The position numbers and the translations under genes are program-made. The notes beneath the pieces were generated by a model. The model searched no databases and had not been told where the DNA came from. It saw nothing but the letters and a program-made list of their open reading frames with translations. A stretch of DNA of 64,000 nt, from the NCBI RefSeq assembly GCF_900199405.1, contig NZ_LT963428.1:1-64000 (forward strand). The letters run 5' to 3'. Source of the DNA: Beduinella massiliensis. GTDB taxonomy: Bacteria; Bacillota; Clostridia; Christensenellales; Aristaeellaceae. Below are positions 32,766-42,046 of this stretch, piece after piece. The first letter of the stretch is position 1. Each line of letters starts with the position of its first letter.

Positions 32766-34055
32766 ATGAGCAAATCGAGGGTACTTGCCGTGCTGCTGCT
32801 GTCGCTGTCGCTCCTTTCCGTCCCCGCGCTCGCCTACGACGAGACCGCGACCTACCCTATCGTGGCGCGCGCGGGCGCGCCGGGCGAGCGCGTCGCGCTG
32901 CGCGCGGCCCCCGACCCCGACGCGCCGGTGCTGGGCCTGTACTACACCGGCGCGCGCATGGGGCTGACGGACGCCGGGGGCGGCGAATGGCGCGCCGTCA
33001 CGCCCGGCTGGATGAACGGCAGCGTGGTCAGCGGCTACCTCCGCGCCGGTCAGGTCTATACGGGCAACCCCGAGGAAATCGTCTGCGAGGTGCCGGTGGC
33101 GGAGGTCTGCGCTGCGCAGGCCGCGCTGCGCGCGGAGCCCTCGCCTACGGCCCGGGCCGTGGGCACGCTGCCGAAGGGGACGCGCGTGTCGGTGCTGGGC
33201 GAAACCGAGGACGGCGCGTTTTGCCACGTAACGCTGGGGGAACGCCAAGGCTACCTGCCCGCGGAGGCACTTGCCGCGACCGGGCAGGACGCGCTGCTGG
33301 GCGGCAGCCTGCCCGCCATCGGCTACGGCGTGCGCGCGGCGGGCGACGTCCCCCTGCAAATCCTGCCCGGCGAGCCCGACGGCGAGGGACGCTTCGTCCC
33401 CGCCGGCACGTGGTGCGAGCTGCTCGCGGATTTGGGTGACACCCTACAGGTGCGCGCGCAGGGAGGCGACTTCTTGACAGGCTTCGTGCCCGCGGAGGGC
33501 TTCACCCTCTGCCGCACGGACGGCTGGCTGCTCGACGACGGCCCCCTGCTGCCGCCGGGGGAGTACGCCGCAGATGAGCTGCCCGCTGGGCTTTACACCC
33601 TGTCCCAAAGCGAGAAGGGACACGCGAGCGTGTACGTGGGCGCGGCGGAGCCCTATCAGGAGCAGCTCCTCACGCTCGACGGGCCCGGCGCCTGCACCTT
33701 TTACCTGCCGGAGGGCGCGGAGCTGATCTTCTCCGGCGACGGGGAGCTCGCGCCCATGCGCAGGGAGGCGCTGATCTCCTGGGCGCTCAACGACGGCTTG
33801 TTTTTCCAGGACGGCCGCTATTACTGCCCGGAGCAGCTCCCGTTCGGGGAAAGCCGCTCGTTTATCGCCTTCTACGCCCGCGCGAGCAGCACGTATGCCT
33901 CCGGCACGGTGACGGTCTACAGCCTGCTGGGCGAAAAGCTGCAGGAATACGCGATCGGGCCGGACGTCGAAGAAACGCGTATCGACATGCCCAACGACGG
34001 CTTCTTCGTCGAGACGCGGGGCGTGGTATTGATGGGCCGGTGCATGCACGGCTGA
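32766..34055 (+). CDS. Secreted SH3b-domain protein (429 aa)
   Basis: A signal peptide ends PALAYDE. Two bacterial SH3-like repeats follow (about 28-95: ERVALRAAPDPDAPVLGLYY; about 105-165: AALRAEPSPTARAVGTLPKG), then beta-rich segments such as AGLYTLSQSEKGHASVYVG. SH3b repeats usually bind cell-wall peptides, suggesting a surface or wall-associated role. No hydrolase motif is visible. The ATG at 32766 is 8 nt after AAGGAGG. It is the second gene of the operon starting at 31717. Confidence 0.8.
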   Translation: MSKSRVLAVLLLSLSLLSVPALAYDETATYPIVARAGAPGERVALRAAPDPDAPVLGLYYTGARMGLTDAGGGEWRAVTPGWMNGSVVSGYLRAGQVYTGNPEEIVCEVPVAEVCAAQAALRAEPSPTARAVGTLPKGTRVSVLGETEDGAFCHVTLGERQGYLPAEALAATGQDALLGGSLPAIGYGVRAAGDVPLQILPGEPDGEGRFVPAGTWCELLADLGDTLQVRAQGGDFLTGFVPAEGFTLCRTDGWLLDDGPLLPPGEYAADELPAGLYTLSQSEKGHASVYVGAAEPYQEQLLTLDGPGACTFYLPEGAELIFSGDGELAPMRREALISWALNDGLFFQDGRYYCPEQLPFGESRSFIAFYARASSTYASGTVTVYSLLGEKLQEYAIGPDVEETRIDMPNDGFFVETRGVVLMGRCMHG

Positions 34056-34084
34056 GCCGGGCGCAGGCAAAAGGACAGCGATTC

Positions 34085-34123
34085 AAAAAGGAGCCCTGCG
34101 GGCTTGCCCGCAAGGCTCCTTTT
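34085..34123 (+). terminator. Terminator of the two secreted-protein genes
   Basis: AAAAAGGAGCC pairs with GGCTCCTTTT, with TGCGGGC-tt-GCCCGCA inside. TTTTCTAT follows. Confidence 0.9.
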
Positions 34124-34160
34124 CTATATCCGTATTTTGTGCCGCGCGAACCTCGTGAAG

Positions 34161-34490
34161 CTAGGGTTTGGGCCTCTCAAACCCTTTTGCAACCGAGATA
34201 AGGACGTCTATCTGTCCTCCACTTAACCCTTGGACGGTGTTTAGAAGCTCATGAACCTTTGCAGGGGCGTCGAGCTCTGTGTCGAAAAACTCCTTCGGCG
34301 TGATGCCGAGATAATCGCAGATGCAGAAGAAGACGGCCATGGAAGGATAGTTGACGCAGGTTTCGATGTTATTGATGTAGCCTGGGCTTTGACCGAGGGT
34401 TAGGCTCATATCCCGCGCAGAAACGCCCTTGCTCTCACGCAACGCAGCCAGCCGCTTCGCAAATACGTCCTTCCGGGCGTCCCTTTCCAT
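34161..34490 (-). CDS. XRE-family helix-turn-helix regulator
   Basis: The 109-residue DNA-binding protein has a Cro/CI-type HTH (about 12-68): FAKRLAALRESKGVSARDMS, LGQSPGYINNIETC as recognition helix, and YLGITPKEFFD. The short C-terminal part is helical. It lies divergent from the orphan gene at 34661 and the intergenic region is AT-rich, so it is a natural candidate to control that gene. It may also repress itself. Confidence 0.9.
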   Translation of the reverse strand: MERDARKDVFAKRLAALRESKGVSARDMSLTLGQSPGYINNIETCVNYPSMAVFFCICDYLGITPKEFFDTELDAPAKVHELLNTVQGLSGGQIDVLISVAKGFERPKP

Positions 34491-34572
34491 CGCTTACACC
34501 ACCCTCAATTCCTGTTATCTAATTCTACTATATGCACTCCCTTCTATTATTCTGTCTGTTCATTAATTTATG

Positions 34573-34601
34573 TTGACGTATCCAGTTAAATTAGATATAA
34601 T
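34573..34601 (+). promoter_or_regulatory. Promoter of the AT-rich orphan gene
   Basis: TTGACG (34573-34578), 17 bp and TATAAT (34596-34601) lie about 60 nt before the ATG, in the divergent region shared with the XRE gene. Confidence 0.8.
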
Positions 34602-34660
34602 TGATTTGATGTATTTTTTAAACAGAAACCACGTCTTCTGCTCATTTATTGGAGGCCGTA

Positions 34661-35119
34661 ATGTACGAAAGAATAATTTACACAAAGCGTTATCCGTCTG
34701 AAGACGACATAGAAGAAGCCTTTCAGAACGAGCCTGCCACATTGACGCCGGAGGAAAAAATCAAATTCAAGACGATACTTCAAAAAGTGGCCGACGAATA
34801 CGAGCATAAGTCCGTATTTGTAGAAATAAAGAAAAAAAGAAAAGGTCGTAAACAGTTTATATCACTCGCGAAAACACTATCCAGAAGATATAAAATTGAC
34901 GCAGACATTATACAGAACCAGCATGCGATTACAGTAAACCTCTATCTATGCTGGCGTTATTATAATCATTTCGCAGCGGTTCTATTTGCCGAGTTGTTCA
35001 AGATGTGTGATTTCTGCTCCTCCTTCAATCTACCGGCAGAGTCGAACCATTTTACGCTGTCTTTCGACTATATCACGCATGATCACTATGTAGCAGGGAA
35101 AAAAATCCGATACAAATGA
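34661..35119 (+). CDS. Orphan protein in an AT-rich islet (152 aa)
   Basis: The soluble protein is rich in Lys, Tyr and Phe: a basic segment EIKKKRKGRKQFISLAKTLS (about 57-76) is followed by ALITVNLYLCWRYY-like hydrophobic residues and a C-terminal HYVAGKKIRYK. Base composition is much lower in GC than all neighbours, which suggests recent acquisition. GGAGG is 5 nt before the ATG and the gene has a consensus promoter and a strong terminator. I do not recognise the family. It may be controlled by the divergent XRE regulator. Confidence 0.65.
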   Translation: MYERIIYTKRYPSEDDIEEAFQNEPATLTPEEKIKFKTILQKVADEYEHKSVFVEIKKKRKGRKQFISLAKTLSRRYKIDADIIQNQHAITVNLYLCWRYYNHFAAVLFAELFKMCDFCSSFNLPAESNHFTLSFDYITHDHYVAGKKIRYK

Positions 35120-35146
35120 GATGAGCCCGCCGCAAGAGCGTATACG

Positions 35147-35184
35147 AAAAAGAGCGTGTCAGGTTTTCCCTGATGCGCTCTTTT
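35147..35184 (+). terminator. Terminator after the orphan gene (usable from both sides)
   Basis: AAAAAGAGCG pairs with CGCTCTTTT, with TCAGG-ttt-CCTGA inside. T runs flank the stem on both strands, so it can also end the AraC-type gene. Confidence 0.88.
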
Positions 35185-35216
35185 GCCGGATTTTCGTTGG
35201 ACGGCGCGCGTCCGCG

Positions 35217-36077
35217 TCACGGCGCTGTGGCTCCATCCCCCGCGTCCCTTACCCGCACGGGGATGAGGATTTCCACGTCGCACAAGTCCGCCGCCTCGTC
35301 CCAGGTCACGTAGCGTTCGATGGTCGCAAGGCCGCTCTTTTCATAGCGGCTCTGCGGCAGGAACTCGCCGTTGACGCGCCGCCAGACCTCGCCCAGCGTG
35401 CCCGCGGAGATCCTTCCCCGCGCGGAAAAGCGCAGCCACGTCGCCGCCGGGTAGTCGTAGATTTCAAAGCCCGGCTGCGCCTCGCCCGCCCATTCCACGG
35501 CGCACATGTAATCGTTGCTGCCGTCCGGCCCGAAGCCGAAGCACAGCCCCAGGTCGAAGAAGCGGCCGCTGACCGCGCGCACGCGCTCGCCGCTGCCGTC
35601 CGCCTTCACGACGGCCCACGTGCCCCCGCCGTAGGGCGTGGTGCGCCGAACGCCCATCACCCGAAACGGCCCCTTTTCCAAAATGGCGTACTCCATCTGC
35701 TCAATCCCCCTCACCGTCAGTTCAAAGGTCAGCTTGCAGTAAAAGGTGAGCGGCGTTCCGGGCGCGCGCACCTGCGTAGGCGCCGCGCCGTGCAGCCGCC
35801 GGAACGCCACGCGGAAGGCGTCCGCAGAACTGTAGCCGTACTTGAGCGCGATGTCCAGCACGCTCTCGTCCGTGTTCTGCAGGTCGTATGCCGCCAGCGT
35901 CAGCCGCCGCCTGCGCACGTACTCCGAAAACGGAATGCCCGCGACCTGCGCAAACGACGCCTGAAACGTCGCGAACGCGCACGCGGCGATGCGGCTGATT
36001 TCCTCCCCGCGCAGGGGTTCCGAAAGGTTTTCCTCCACGTAGTCCATCACCCGGTTCATCCGCCCTGCCCAATCCAT
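35217..36077 (-). CDS. AraC-family regulator with C-terminal effector-binding domain
   Basis: The 286-residue protein has an N-terminal AraC-type double HTH (about 3-105: MDYVEENLSEPLRGEEISR, FATFQASFAQVAGIPFSEYV, KYGYSSADAFRVAFRRLHG). A GyrI-like/AraC effector-binding fold follows (about 120-280: AILEKGPFRVMGVRRTTPYG, TLGEVWRRVNGEFLPQS, CDVEILIPVRV). Such Rob/SoxS-like plus GyrI fusions bind small lipophilic or cationic ligands. The ATG at 36077 follows GGGAGG at 8 nt. Targets are unknown. Confidence 0.88.
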   Translation of the reverse strand: MDWAGRMNRVMDYVEENLSEPLRGEEISRIAACAFATFQASFAQVAGIPFSEYVRRRRLTLAAYDLQNTDESVLDIALKYGYSSADAFRVAFRRLHGAAPTQVRAPGTPLTFYCKLTFELTVRGIEQMEYAILEKGPFRVMGVRRTTPYGGGTWAVVKADGSGERVRAVSGRFFDLGLCFGFGPDGSNDYMCAVEWAGEAQPGFEIYDYPAATWLRFSARGRISAGTLGEVWRRVNGEFLPQSRYEKSGLATIERYVTWDEAADLCDVEILIPVRVRDAGDGATAP

Positions 36078-36439
36078 GCCGTTCCCTCCCGTGCGCTCAG
36101 TATACACCCTGCGCGCGCTTTTCGCCCGTCTTTTGGCGCAAAGGTTTTATCTGCTATAGTATACCACAGCCTCCGAGGCGCCTGGCCTCCCCTTTCCGCT
36201 CGCAGCCGCTCAAAATTTGCATTTTCCCTCCATTTCATCGTAATTATCGGCGTTATGTCTCCACATACGCTCCACATCATGCGCCGGTTTGGGAAAAGTA
36301 CGGGCATCCTCCTCCACCGCGTCCCCTTTCAACGCGGATTCCGGCCTTTCGCGCTATGGTAAAAAAATCGTAGCTGTGATATAATGGTCTGTAACCCATT
36401 TTGCCCCTGCGCGGGCGCGAAGACGAGGAGTGGGGCCGT
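36078..36439. promoter_or_regulatory. Divergent intergenic region with promoter of the hybrid kinase gene
   Basis: This 362-bp gap separates the AraC-type regulator and the hybrid kinase. A perfect TATAAT at 36380-36385 lies about 55 nt before the kinase ATG, with only a weak -35. A TATACTAT stretch on the minus strand near 36155-36163 may serve the regulator. I see nothing else. Confidence 0.5.
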
Positions 36440-39400
36440 ATGGAGGAAGCGACACGCCGCGAAGTGGAAGACTTCGCGCGCCTGATATTGACGCGCTATT
36501 TCTGTGAGTCCGACGTGGAATTTCTGATTTCCACCTTTACGCCGGACATCGTGTGGTTCGGCGCCGGTGAAAATCAAAAGGCGGAGGGGGCGCAGGCCGT
36601 CGCCGCCTGTTTTCGCGAAGGAAAGGGCGACCTCGCGCCCTGCCTCATGACGCGGGAGCGCTACGTCTCGCGCGAGCTTGGCGCGGGCGTCTACCTGTGC
36701 GAGGGAGAAAGCTTTATCCAGCCCCGTCCGGAGACGGGCCTTTACTTTCATACGCATCAGCGCGTCACGTTCATCTTTCAGCGGGTGGACGGCCGCCTGA
36801 AGACCGCGCACATCCACAACTCCGTGTCCTACGCAGCGCTCGGCGCGGACGAGCTCTTCCCCGTGCAGTTCGGGCGCGAGGCGTACGAGCATCTCCAGTC
36901 GCAGCTCGCCCAAAAGGAGCGCGAGGTGGACCTGATGCTCTCGCAGCTCCCCGGCGGCATGCAGATCTGCCGGATCGACGAGGACTTCACCACGCTTTGG
37001 GTCAGCCCCAGCCTGTGCACGCTGCTGGGCTTTGAGGACTCGGACGACTACGCGAAGAGCTGCGGAAGCTGCCGGGGCTTTATCCTTCAGGAGGATTACG
37101 CGCCCATGTTCGAGCAGGTGGAAAAGGCGTTTGCCGCGGGCGATTCCTACTACGCGGAATACCGCGTGCGCAGGCAGGACGGCCAGGTCATCTGGGTGGG
37201 CGACGTGGGCAAGCGCGCCGCCGACCCGGACGGCTCGCAGGTGCTCTACTGCTTCATCTACGACATCACCGAGCGCAAGCAGCAGGAGCTGCGCGCCGAG
37301 CGCGCGAACCTGGAGGTGCAGCGTCAGGCGCGCTTCCTCTCCCGGCTGTACGACACCGTGCCCTGCGGCATCCTGCAGTTCACGCCCGACAAAAGCCACC
37401 GCATCGTCAGCCTCAACCGCACGACCTGGCAGTTCTACGGCTTTCCCTCCGAGGCCGCGTACCGCGAGGCGGTCAGCACGCCGCTGGAGCTGGTGCTCGC
37501 GTCCGAGCGCGAGCAGGTGGAGGCGCGCATCGCCTCGCTGATTCTGGACGGAGAGCCCATCAACTACACGCGCGAATGCCGCCTGCAATCGGGCGAAACC
37601 GCCTACATCAGCGTGGTCATGCAGCGGCTGCTGAGCGCCGACGGCGAGGACGTCATTCAGGCGGTGTTCACCGACGTCACCGAGACCCGCAGGCTGCAAA
37701 TCGCCCGTCAGCGCGAGCAGCTGATCGAAAACCGCTCGCTGCGCGCGGCGATCTACACCGCCTACCCGCTCATCCTGAGCGTCAACCTGACGCGGGACAC
37801 GTATAGCTGCTTCGGAGACGAGATGCCGGCCTACATCGACGCGCAGGGCGGCTCCTTCGAGGAGCTGGTGCGCCGCTCGTCCCAGGACGTCACCCCCGCC
37901 TACCGCGAGGCCTTCACGGGCGCCTTCTCGCGCGAGGGCATCCTGCGCCGCTTCGCGAGCGGCGAGCGCGAAATCTACCTGGAGGTTCAGCAGCGGGGCA
38001 TGGACGGCGAATACCACTGGATCTCCATCCACCTCATCTACGTGGACAACCCGGTGGGCACGGACGTGCTGGCCATCGAGCTGGTGAAGCTGCTGGACAG
38101 CCAGCGCGCGGAGCAGGCCCGCCAGGAGCTGCTGCTGCGCGACGCGCTGGCCTCCGCCCGGGCGGCCAACGAAGCCAAGAGCGACTTCCTCTCGCGCATG
38201 AGCCACGACATCCGCACCCCAATGAACGCCATCATCGGCATGAGCACCATCAGCCAGCTAAAGCTCGGGGACGAGGCCCGCGTGCGCGACTGCTTCCAGA
38301 AGATCGACGCCTCCTCGCGCTACCTGCTCTCGCTCATCAACGACATCCTGGACATGTCGAAGATCGAGACGGGCAAGATGAGCATCGTCCGCGAGCGCTT
38401 CGACTTTTCCGAGTTCACGCAGGACCTCAACACGATCCTCTTCCCCCAGATGCTCGAGCGCTCCCTGCGCTTTGAGGAGCACGTGCACGAGCCGCTGGAC
38501 CGCTTCTACGTCGGGGACGCGCTGCGCCTCAAGCAGATTTTGATGAACCTGCTGTCAAACGCCATGAAGTTCACGCATCCCGGGGGCTCCATCGTCGTGG
38601 ACATCGCGGAGGGGCACCGCCAAAACGGCTTCGCCAGCCTGCGCTTTTGCGTGTCGGACACGGGCATCGGCATGTCGGAGGCGTTCATGGAGCGCATCTT
38701 CCAGCCGTTCGAGCAGGAGACGTCGGAGCGCGCCCGCAACAACGTCGGAAGCGGCCTGGGGCTCTCCATCGTCTACAACCTCGTGCAGCTCATGGGCGGC
38801 GAGATCTCCGTGAAGAGCCGCCAGGGCGAGGGCTCCACCTTCACGTTCAGCGTGCCCCTGGGCCTGACGCACGAGGACGCGGCGGCGGAAAACGCGCGCA
38901 AGCAGCGCGAGCTGCTGCACGGCCTGGGCGTGCTGGTCGTGGACGACGACGAGGTGGTGGGCGAGCAGGCCTGCGCCATCCTTGCGGACATCGGCGCGCA
39001 CACGCTGTACGTGGACAGCGGGAAAAAGGCCGTCCGCGCGGTGCAGGACGCCGCCTCGCACGGCGAGGCCTTCGACATCGCCATGATCGACTGGCGCATG
39101 CCGGACATGGACGGCGTGGAGACGACGCGCGCCATCCGCCGCCTCGTGGGGCCGGAGACGACGATCATCATCATCTCCGCCTACGACTGGAGCGGCATCG
39201 AGGAAGAGGCGCGCGCGGCGGGCGCGGACTGCTTCATCGCCAAGCCCCTGCTGCGCACGACCGTGTGCGAGACGTTCACGCACCTGACGCTCCCCCGCCG
39301 CCCGGCGGCCGCGCAAACGCTCGACGCGCAAAGCTTTTCCGGGCAGCGCGTGCTGCTCGTGGAGGACAACGAGCTCAACCTCGAAATCGCCCGCTCCCTT

Positions 39401-39715
39401 CTGGAGATGCACGGCCTTGCGGTGGACGCCGCCCCGAACGGGCGGGCGGCGCTTACGGCCTTCGCCGCCGCGCCCGAGGGCCGCTACCTCGCCATCCTGA
39501 TGGACATCCGCATGCCCGTGATGGACGGCTTGGAGGCCACGCGCGCCATCCGCGCGCTCGACCGCCCGGACGCGAAGTCCGTGCCCATCTTCGCGATGAC
39601 CGCAAACGCCTTCGACGAGGACCGCGCGCTCGCGCGGCAGGCGGGCATGACGGGCTATCTCGTCAAGCCCCTGGACATACAGGCCATGCTGCGCGAGCTG
39701 TACGCGCTGCTGTAA
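36440..39715 (+). CDS. Soluble hybrid histidine kinase with SnoaL-like, PAS and two receiver domains
   Basis: The 1091-residue protein has no TM segment. In order: an N-terminal NTF2/SnoaL-like domain (about 1-135: FTPDIVWFGAGENQ, FHTHQRVTFIFQRVDGRLK), PAS (about 165-285, ending DITERKQQEL), PAS (about 300-415, ending DVTETRRLQ), a further sensor region (about 425-560), HisKA with FLSRMSHDIRTPMN (phospho-His about 589), and HATPase with DTGIGMSEAF and GSGLGLSIV. Two receiver domains end the chain, with Asp about 884 (MIDWRMPDMDG) and about 1022 (LMDIRMPVMDG). There is no Hpt or output domain, so phosphate must pass to a separate protein. The ATG follows GAGGAG. Confidence 0.92.
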   Translation: MEEATRREVEDFARLILTRYFCESDVEFLISTFTPDIVWFGAGENQKAEGAQAVAACFREGKGDLAPCLMTRERYVSRELGAGVYLCEGESFIQPRPETGLYFHTHQRVTFIFQRVDGRLKTAHIHNSVSYAALGADELFPVQFGREAYEHLQSQLAQKEREVDLMLSQLPGGMQICRIDEDFTTLWVSPSLCTLLGFEDSDDYAKSCGSCRGFILQEDYAPMFEQVEKAFAAGDSYYAEYRVRRQDGQVIWVGDVGKRAADPDGSQVLYCFIYDITERKQQELRAERANLEVQRQARFLSRLYDTVPCGILQFTPDKSHRIVSLNRTTWQFYGFPSEAAYREAVSTPLELVLASEREQVEARIASLILDGEPINYTRECRLQSGETAYISVVMQRLLSADGEDVIQAVFTDVTETRRLQIARQREQLIENRSLRAAIYTAYPLILSVNLTRDTYSCFGDEMPAYIDAQGGSFEELVRRSSQDVTPAYREAFTGAFSREGILRRFASGEREIYLEVQQRGMDGEYHWISIHLIYVDNPVGTDVLAIELVKLLDSQRAEQARQELLLRDALASARAANEAKSDFLSRMSHDIRTPMNAIIGMSTISQLKLGDEARVRDCFQKIDASSRYLLSLINDILDMSKIETGKMSIVRERFDFSEFTQDLNTILFPQMLERSLRFEEHVHEPLDRFYVGDALRLKQILMNLLSNAMKFTHPGGSIVVDIAEGHRQNGFASLRFCVSDTGIGMSEAFMERIFQPFEQETSERARNNVGSGLGLSIVYNLVQLMGGEISVKSRQGEGSTFTFSVPLGLTHEDAAAENARKQRELLHGLGVLVVDDDEVVGEQACAILADIGAHTLYVDSGKKAVRAVQDAASHGEAFDIAMIDWRMPDMDGVETTRAIRRLVGPETTIIIISAYDWSGIEEEARAAGADCFIAKPLLRTTVCETFTHLTLPRRPAAAQTLDAQSFSGQRVLLVEDNELNLEIARSLLEMHGLAVDAAPNGRAALTAFAAAPEGRYLAILMDIRMPVMDGLEATRAIRALDRPDAKSVPIFAMTANAFDEDRALARQAGMTGYLVKPLDIQAMLRELYALL

Positions 39716-39819
39716 AGGAGGGCCCATGGCCGGCGAGCTTCTCTTCCTGCACGCGCAGGCGATGTTCCTGTACGGCGCGGACGCTGGGCACGCAAACCCG
39801 ACTTTTGGCCGCAAAGAAA

Positions 39820-39863
39820 AGGCGCCGGGCGCATCCTGCCATCGCAGGAAGCGCCCGGCGCCT
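39820..39863. terminator. Bidirectional terminator between convergent genes
   Basis: AGGCGCCGGGCGC (39820-39832) pairs perfectly with GCGCCCGGCGCCT (39851-39863), with TGC/GCA inside. TTTTC follows on the minus strand; the plus side has few T residues. Confidence 0.8.
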
Positions 39864-39898
39864 CGTTCATTCCGCTCTTCTTTCTCGCCGCGGCCGCG

Positions 39899-40948
39899 TC
39901 ATTGGAGGTGCGTCACCGTGTAGCAGGCGATCTCGCCCTGCTCGGTGTTCGCGGCGTAAATGCGCGCGCCGCCCTCGATGGGCTGCACGGCCACCTGCGT
40001 GGGCGCGCAGGGCGCGTCCAGCACGGTCGATTCCTCCTGGCCGATGCGGCCATGGGCGCGGTAGAAGACGTGCAGCGTCAGCTCCTTGTCGCCCAGGCGG
40101 CTGCCGGACAGCGCGCACATGCACCGGCCGATGCGCCCGCACCAGAGCACGTGGCCGAAGGCGAGCGGGTGCGTGTAAATCTTCTGCCAGCCGCCGTCCT
40201 CGCGCCCCCATACGTTGAACGCGCTGCCGTGGAAGCCCTGAATGGTCAGAAGGTCGCTCCCGCCGTCGCCCTCCAGGTCGGTCATGCACACGTCGCTCGT
40301 CTCCTGCGGCAGGATGCACGCGGTCTTCCAGACGCCTCCCTCGTGCGAGACGGCAAAGACGCCCTCCTCGCCGCTGACGATCAGCTCGTAGGGGCCGCTC
40401 TGCGGCTGCACGGACAGGCCGTGGTTTTTGTGGAGCGTATCCAGGATCATCTCCATCTCCCCCACCGTGCCCGCACGCACGTCGAGCGGGAAGGCCGCGA
40501 CGTAGCCCGGCTGCGACCAGTCGCCGGTAAACGCCTTGGCGCGGCAGAGCACGCCCGCGACCAGATAGCGGCTGCCCGGCTCGCCGCACAGGGCGATGCG
40601 GTGCGCGAACGGCAGGTCGCAGAGCTTCGTGACCTCGCAATCCGCGGTGCCGTCCGCGTTCCTCTTGCCCACGCGCACGAGCACGACCTGCGCCCCCTCG
40701 GACTTGAAGACGGGATAAAAGCGCTGGATGGTGAGGAACGTGTTCTCGCACTCCGGCACGGCGACGAGGTTCATGCACCCGCCCGCCAGCGCGCCGCGCA
40801 GCGTGACGGGGCCCTGCGCGGTCAGGATGCAGCACGGGCCGTCCACCCCTTCGGAGGCGGCGAGGCAGCAGGCCTCCCCTTCATAGGTAAAGGGGCTGAC
40901 CGAATAGGGCTGCTCCAGACTGCAAAGAACCTTCTTTTCGATTTGCAT
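39899..40948 (-). CDS. Hypothetical beta-propeller-like protein (349 aa)
   Basis: There is no signal peptide. Repeated beta units include 'YELIVSGEEGVFAVSHEGG', 'VCMTDLEGDGGSDLLTIQG' (an FG-GAP-like Asp/Gly loop) and 'GGARIYAANTEQGEIACY'. The pattern resembles a seven-bladed propeller. AAGGAGA precedes the ATG. It lies 41 bp downstream of the TIM-barrel isomerase gene and probably shares its transcript and the tctCBA promoter. The role is unknown; it may sense or process the tricarboxylate-transporter substrate or a sugar derivative. Confidence 0.65.
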   Translation of the reverse strand: MQIEKKVLCSLEQPYSVSPFTYEGEACCLAASEGVDGPCCILTAQGPVTLRGALAGGCMNLVAVPECENTFLTIQRFYPVFKSEGAQVVLVRVGKRNADGTADCEVTKLCDLPFAHRIALCGEPGSRYLVAGVLCRAKAFTGDWSQPGYVAAFPLDVRAGTVGEMEMILDTLHKNHGLSVQPQSGPYELIVSGEEGVFAVSHEGGVWKTACILPQETSDVCMTDLEGDGGSDLLTIQGFHGSAFNVWGREDGGWQKIYTHPLAFGHVLWCGRIGRCMCALSGSRLGDKELTLHVFYRAHGRIGQEESTVLDAPCAPTQVAVQPIEGGARIYAANTEQGEIACYTVTHLQ

Positions 40949-40989
40949 GCGGTTTTCTCCTTCTCGCTTTGATAGGCTTGGAACCCTCT

Positions 40990-41895
40990 TCAGGCGCGCG
41001 CAAAGGCCGCCTGTAAAAAGTCGCGGACGACCGCCTCGGTCGCGAACCCGTCGCCGTCCTCCGGCGTCCTGATTTCGACCGTGACGGAAAGCTGCCTGCC
41101 CGACGAACCGCCGTGTTCCCTCGCCGCGCGCAGCAATTCGGCCGCCGTTTGAAGCGTGAGGTAGCCCGCGCTCTCAAAGCCCGGGGCGGCGCCCACCGGC
41201 AGGTGGTAATCGCCGTAGAGGGGCGAAGCGGGGTCGAGCACCGCGTTGCACAGGTGAAACTGCGCCATGTACGGCGCGGCGAGCGCGAAGGACCGGAGCA
41301 GGTCGGCCCCGCCTAGCGCCTCGTGCGCGCTGTCCCAGCAGATGTAGAGCGGCACGCCCGCCGCGCGCACGGCCTGCGTCAGCGCCACCGCCTCCTCCAT
41401 GGGGCCGATGAGCTGGCGCTTGTGCACCTCGCGGTCCAGGGGTTCGATGAGCAGCGCGGCGTCCGGGTAGCCCGCCATCTGCGCCTGCAGGGCGGCGAGG
41501 GAATCGCACAGATAGCGCTTCGCGTCCTCGCGCAGCGCCGGGCCCACGTCCGCGCCGCTGGGGATGCCGATGAGCTCCGCCCCGCACTCCGCCGCCTCGT
41601 CCACGAGGGTGCGCAGGCGGGCGACCGTGTGCGCGCGCAGGGCCGCGTCCGGGGTGGAGAGGCTAAGGCCCTCGGCCGTCATCGTGGGGATGGTCCAGAG
41701 CGTGAGCTTCGCGCCGTGCGACTTCACGAGCGCGCGCAGGCGGCGGCGGTTTTCGGGCGAGGCGAGCGCGCCCACCTCCACCCGGCCGTAAAACCCGCTG
41801 TCCAGCACGCGGGCGACGGCGTCAAGCTGCGCCCCCTCGTCCGCGCGCAGGGGAAAGAAGACCTCGCTGATGAGCAGTGATTTGAGTATTTCCAT
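40990..41895 (-). CDS. Sugar phosphate isomerase/epimerase-like TIM-barrel protein
   Basis: The 301-residue protein is of the xylose-isomerase-like/AP-endonuclease-2 fold. Metal-ligand candidates appear in order: AALLIEPLDRE (Glu), YICWDSAHEAL (Asp, His), MAQFHLCNAV (His) and LSVTVEIRTPEDG (Glu). This is the usual IolE/hydroxypyruvate-isomerase-type set. The substrate is unknown. Its position after tctCBA suggests that it acts on an imported sugar acid or carboxylate. A hairpin lies between it and tctA. Confidence 0.82.
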   Translation of the reverse strand: MEILKSLLISEVFFPLRADEGAQLDAVARVLDSGFYGRVEVGALASPENRRRLRALVKSHGAKLTLWTIPTMTAEGLSLSTPDAALRAHTVARLRTLVDEAAECGAELIGIPSGADVGPALREDAKRYLCDSLAALQAQMAGYPDAALLIEPLDREVHKRQLIGPMEEAVALTQAVRAAGVPLYICWDSAHEALGGADLLRSFALAAPYMAQFHLCNAVLDPASPLYGDYHLPVGAAPGFESAGYLTLQTAAELLRAAREHGGSSGRQLSVTVEIRTPEDGDGFATEAVVRDFLQAAFARA

Positions 41896-41927
41896 GCTTT
41901 CCCTTTCTTATTCTATGTGAAAGAGAC

Positions 41928-41950
41928 GTTGGGAGACAATGCTCCCAACG
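41928..41950 (-). other. Hairpin between tctA copy 1 and the isomerase gene
   Basis: CGTTGGGAG-acaat-g-CTCCCAACG is a perfect 9-bp stem in the 151-bp gap. No T run follows; partial termination or mRNA stabilisation is possible. Confidence 0.5.
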
Positions 41951-42046
41951 CCATAGGTCGAAAAAATCCGCTTTTCATGAAGGGGGAATGCCGTCATCCG
42001 TCCATCCCCTCCGGGCCCCGTCGAGCGTCCCGTTTGAGGCCGCGTC

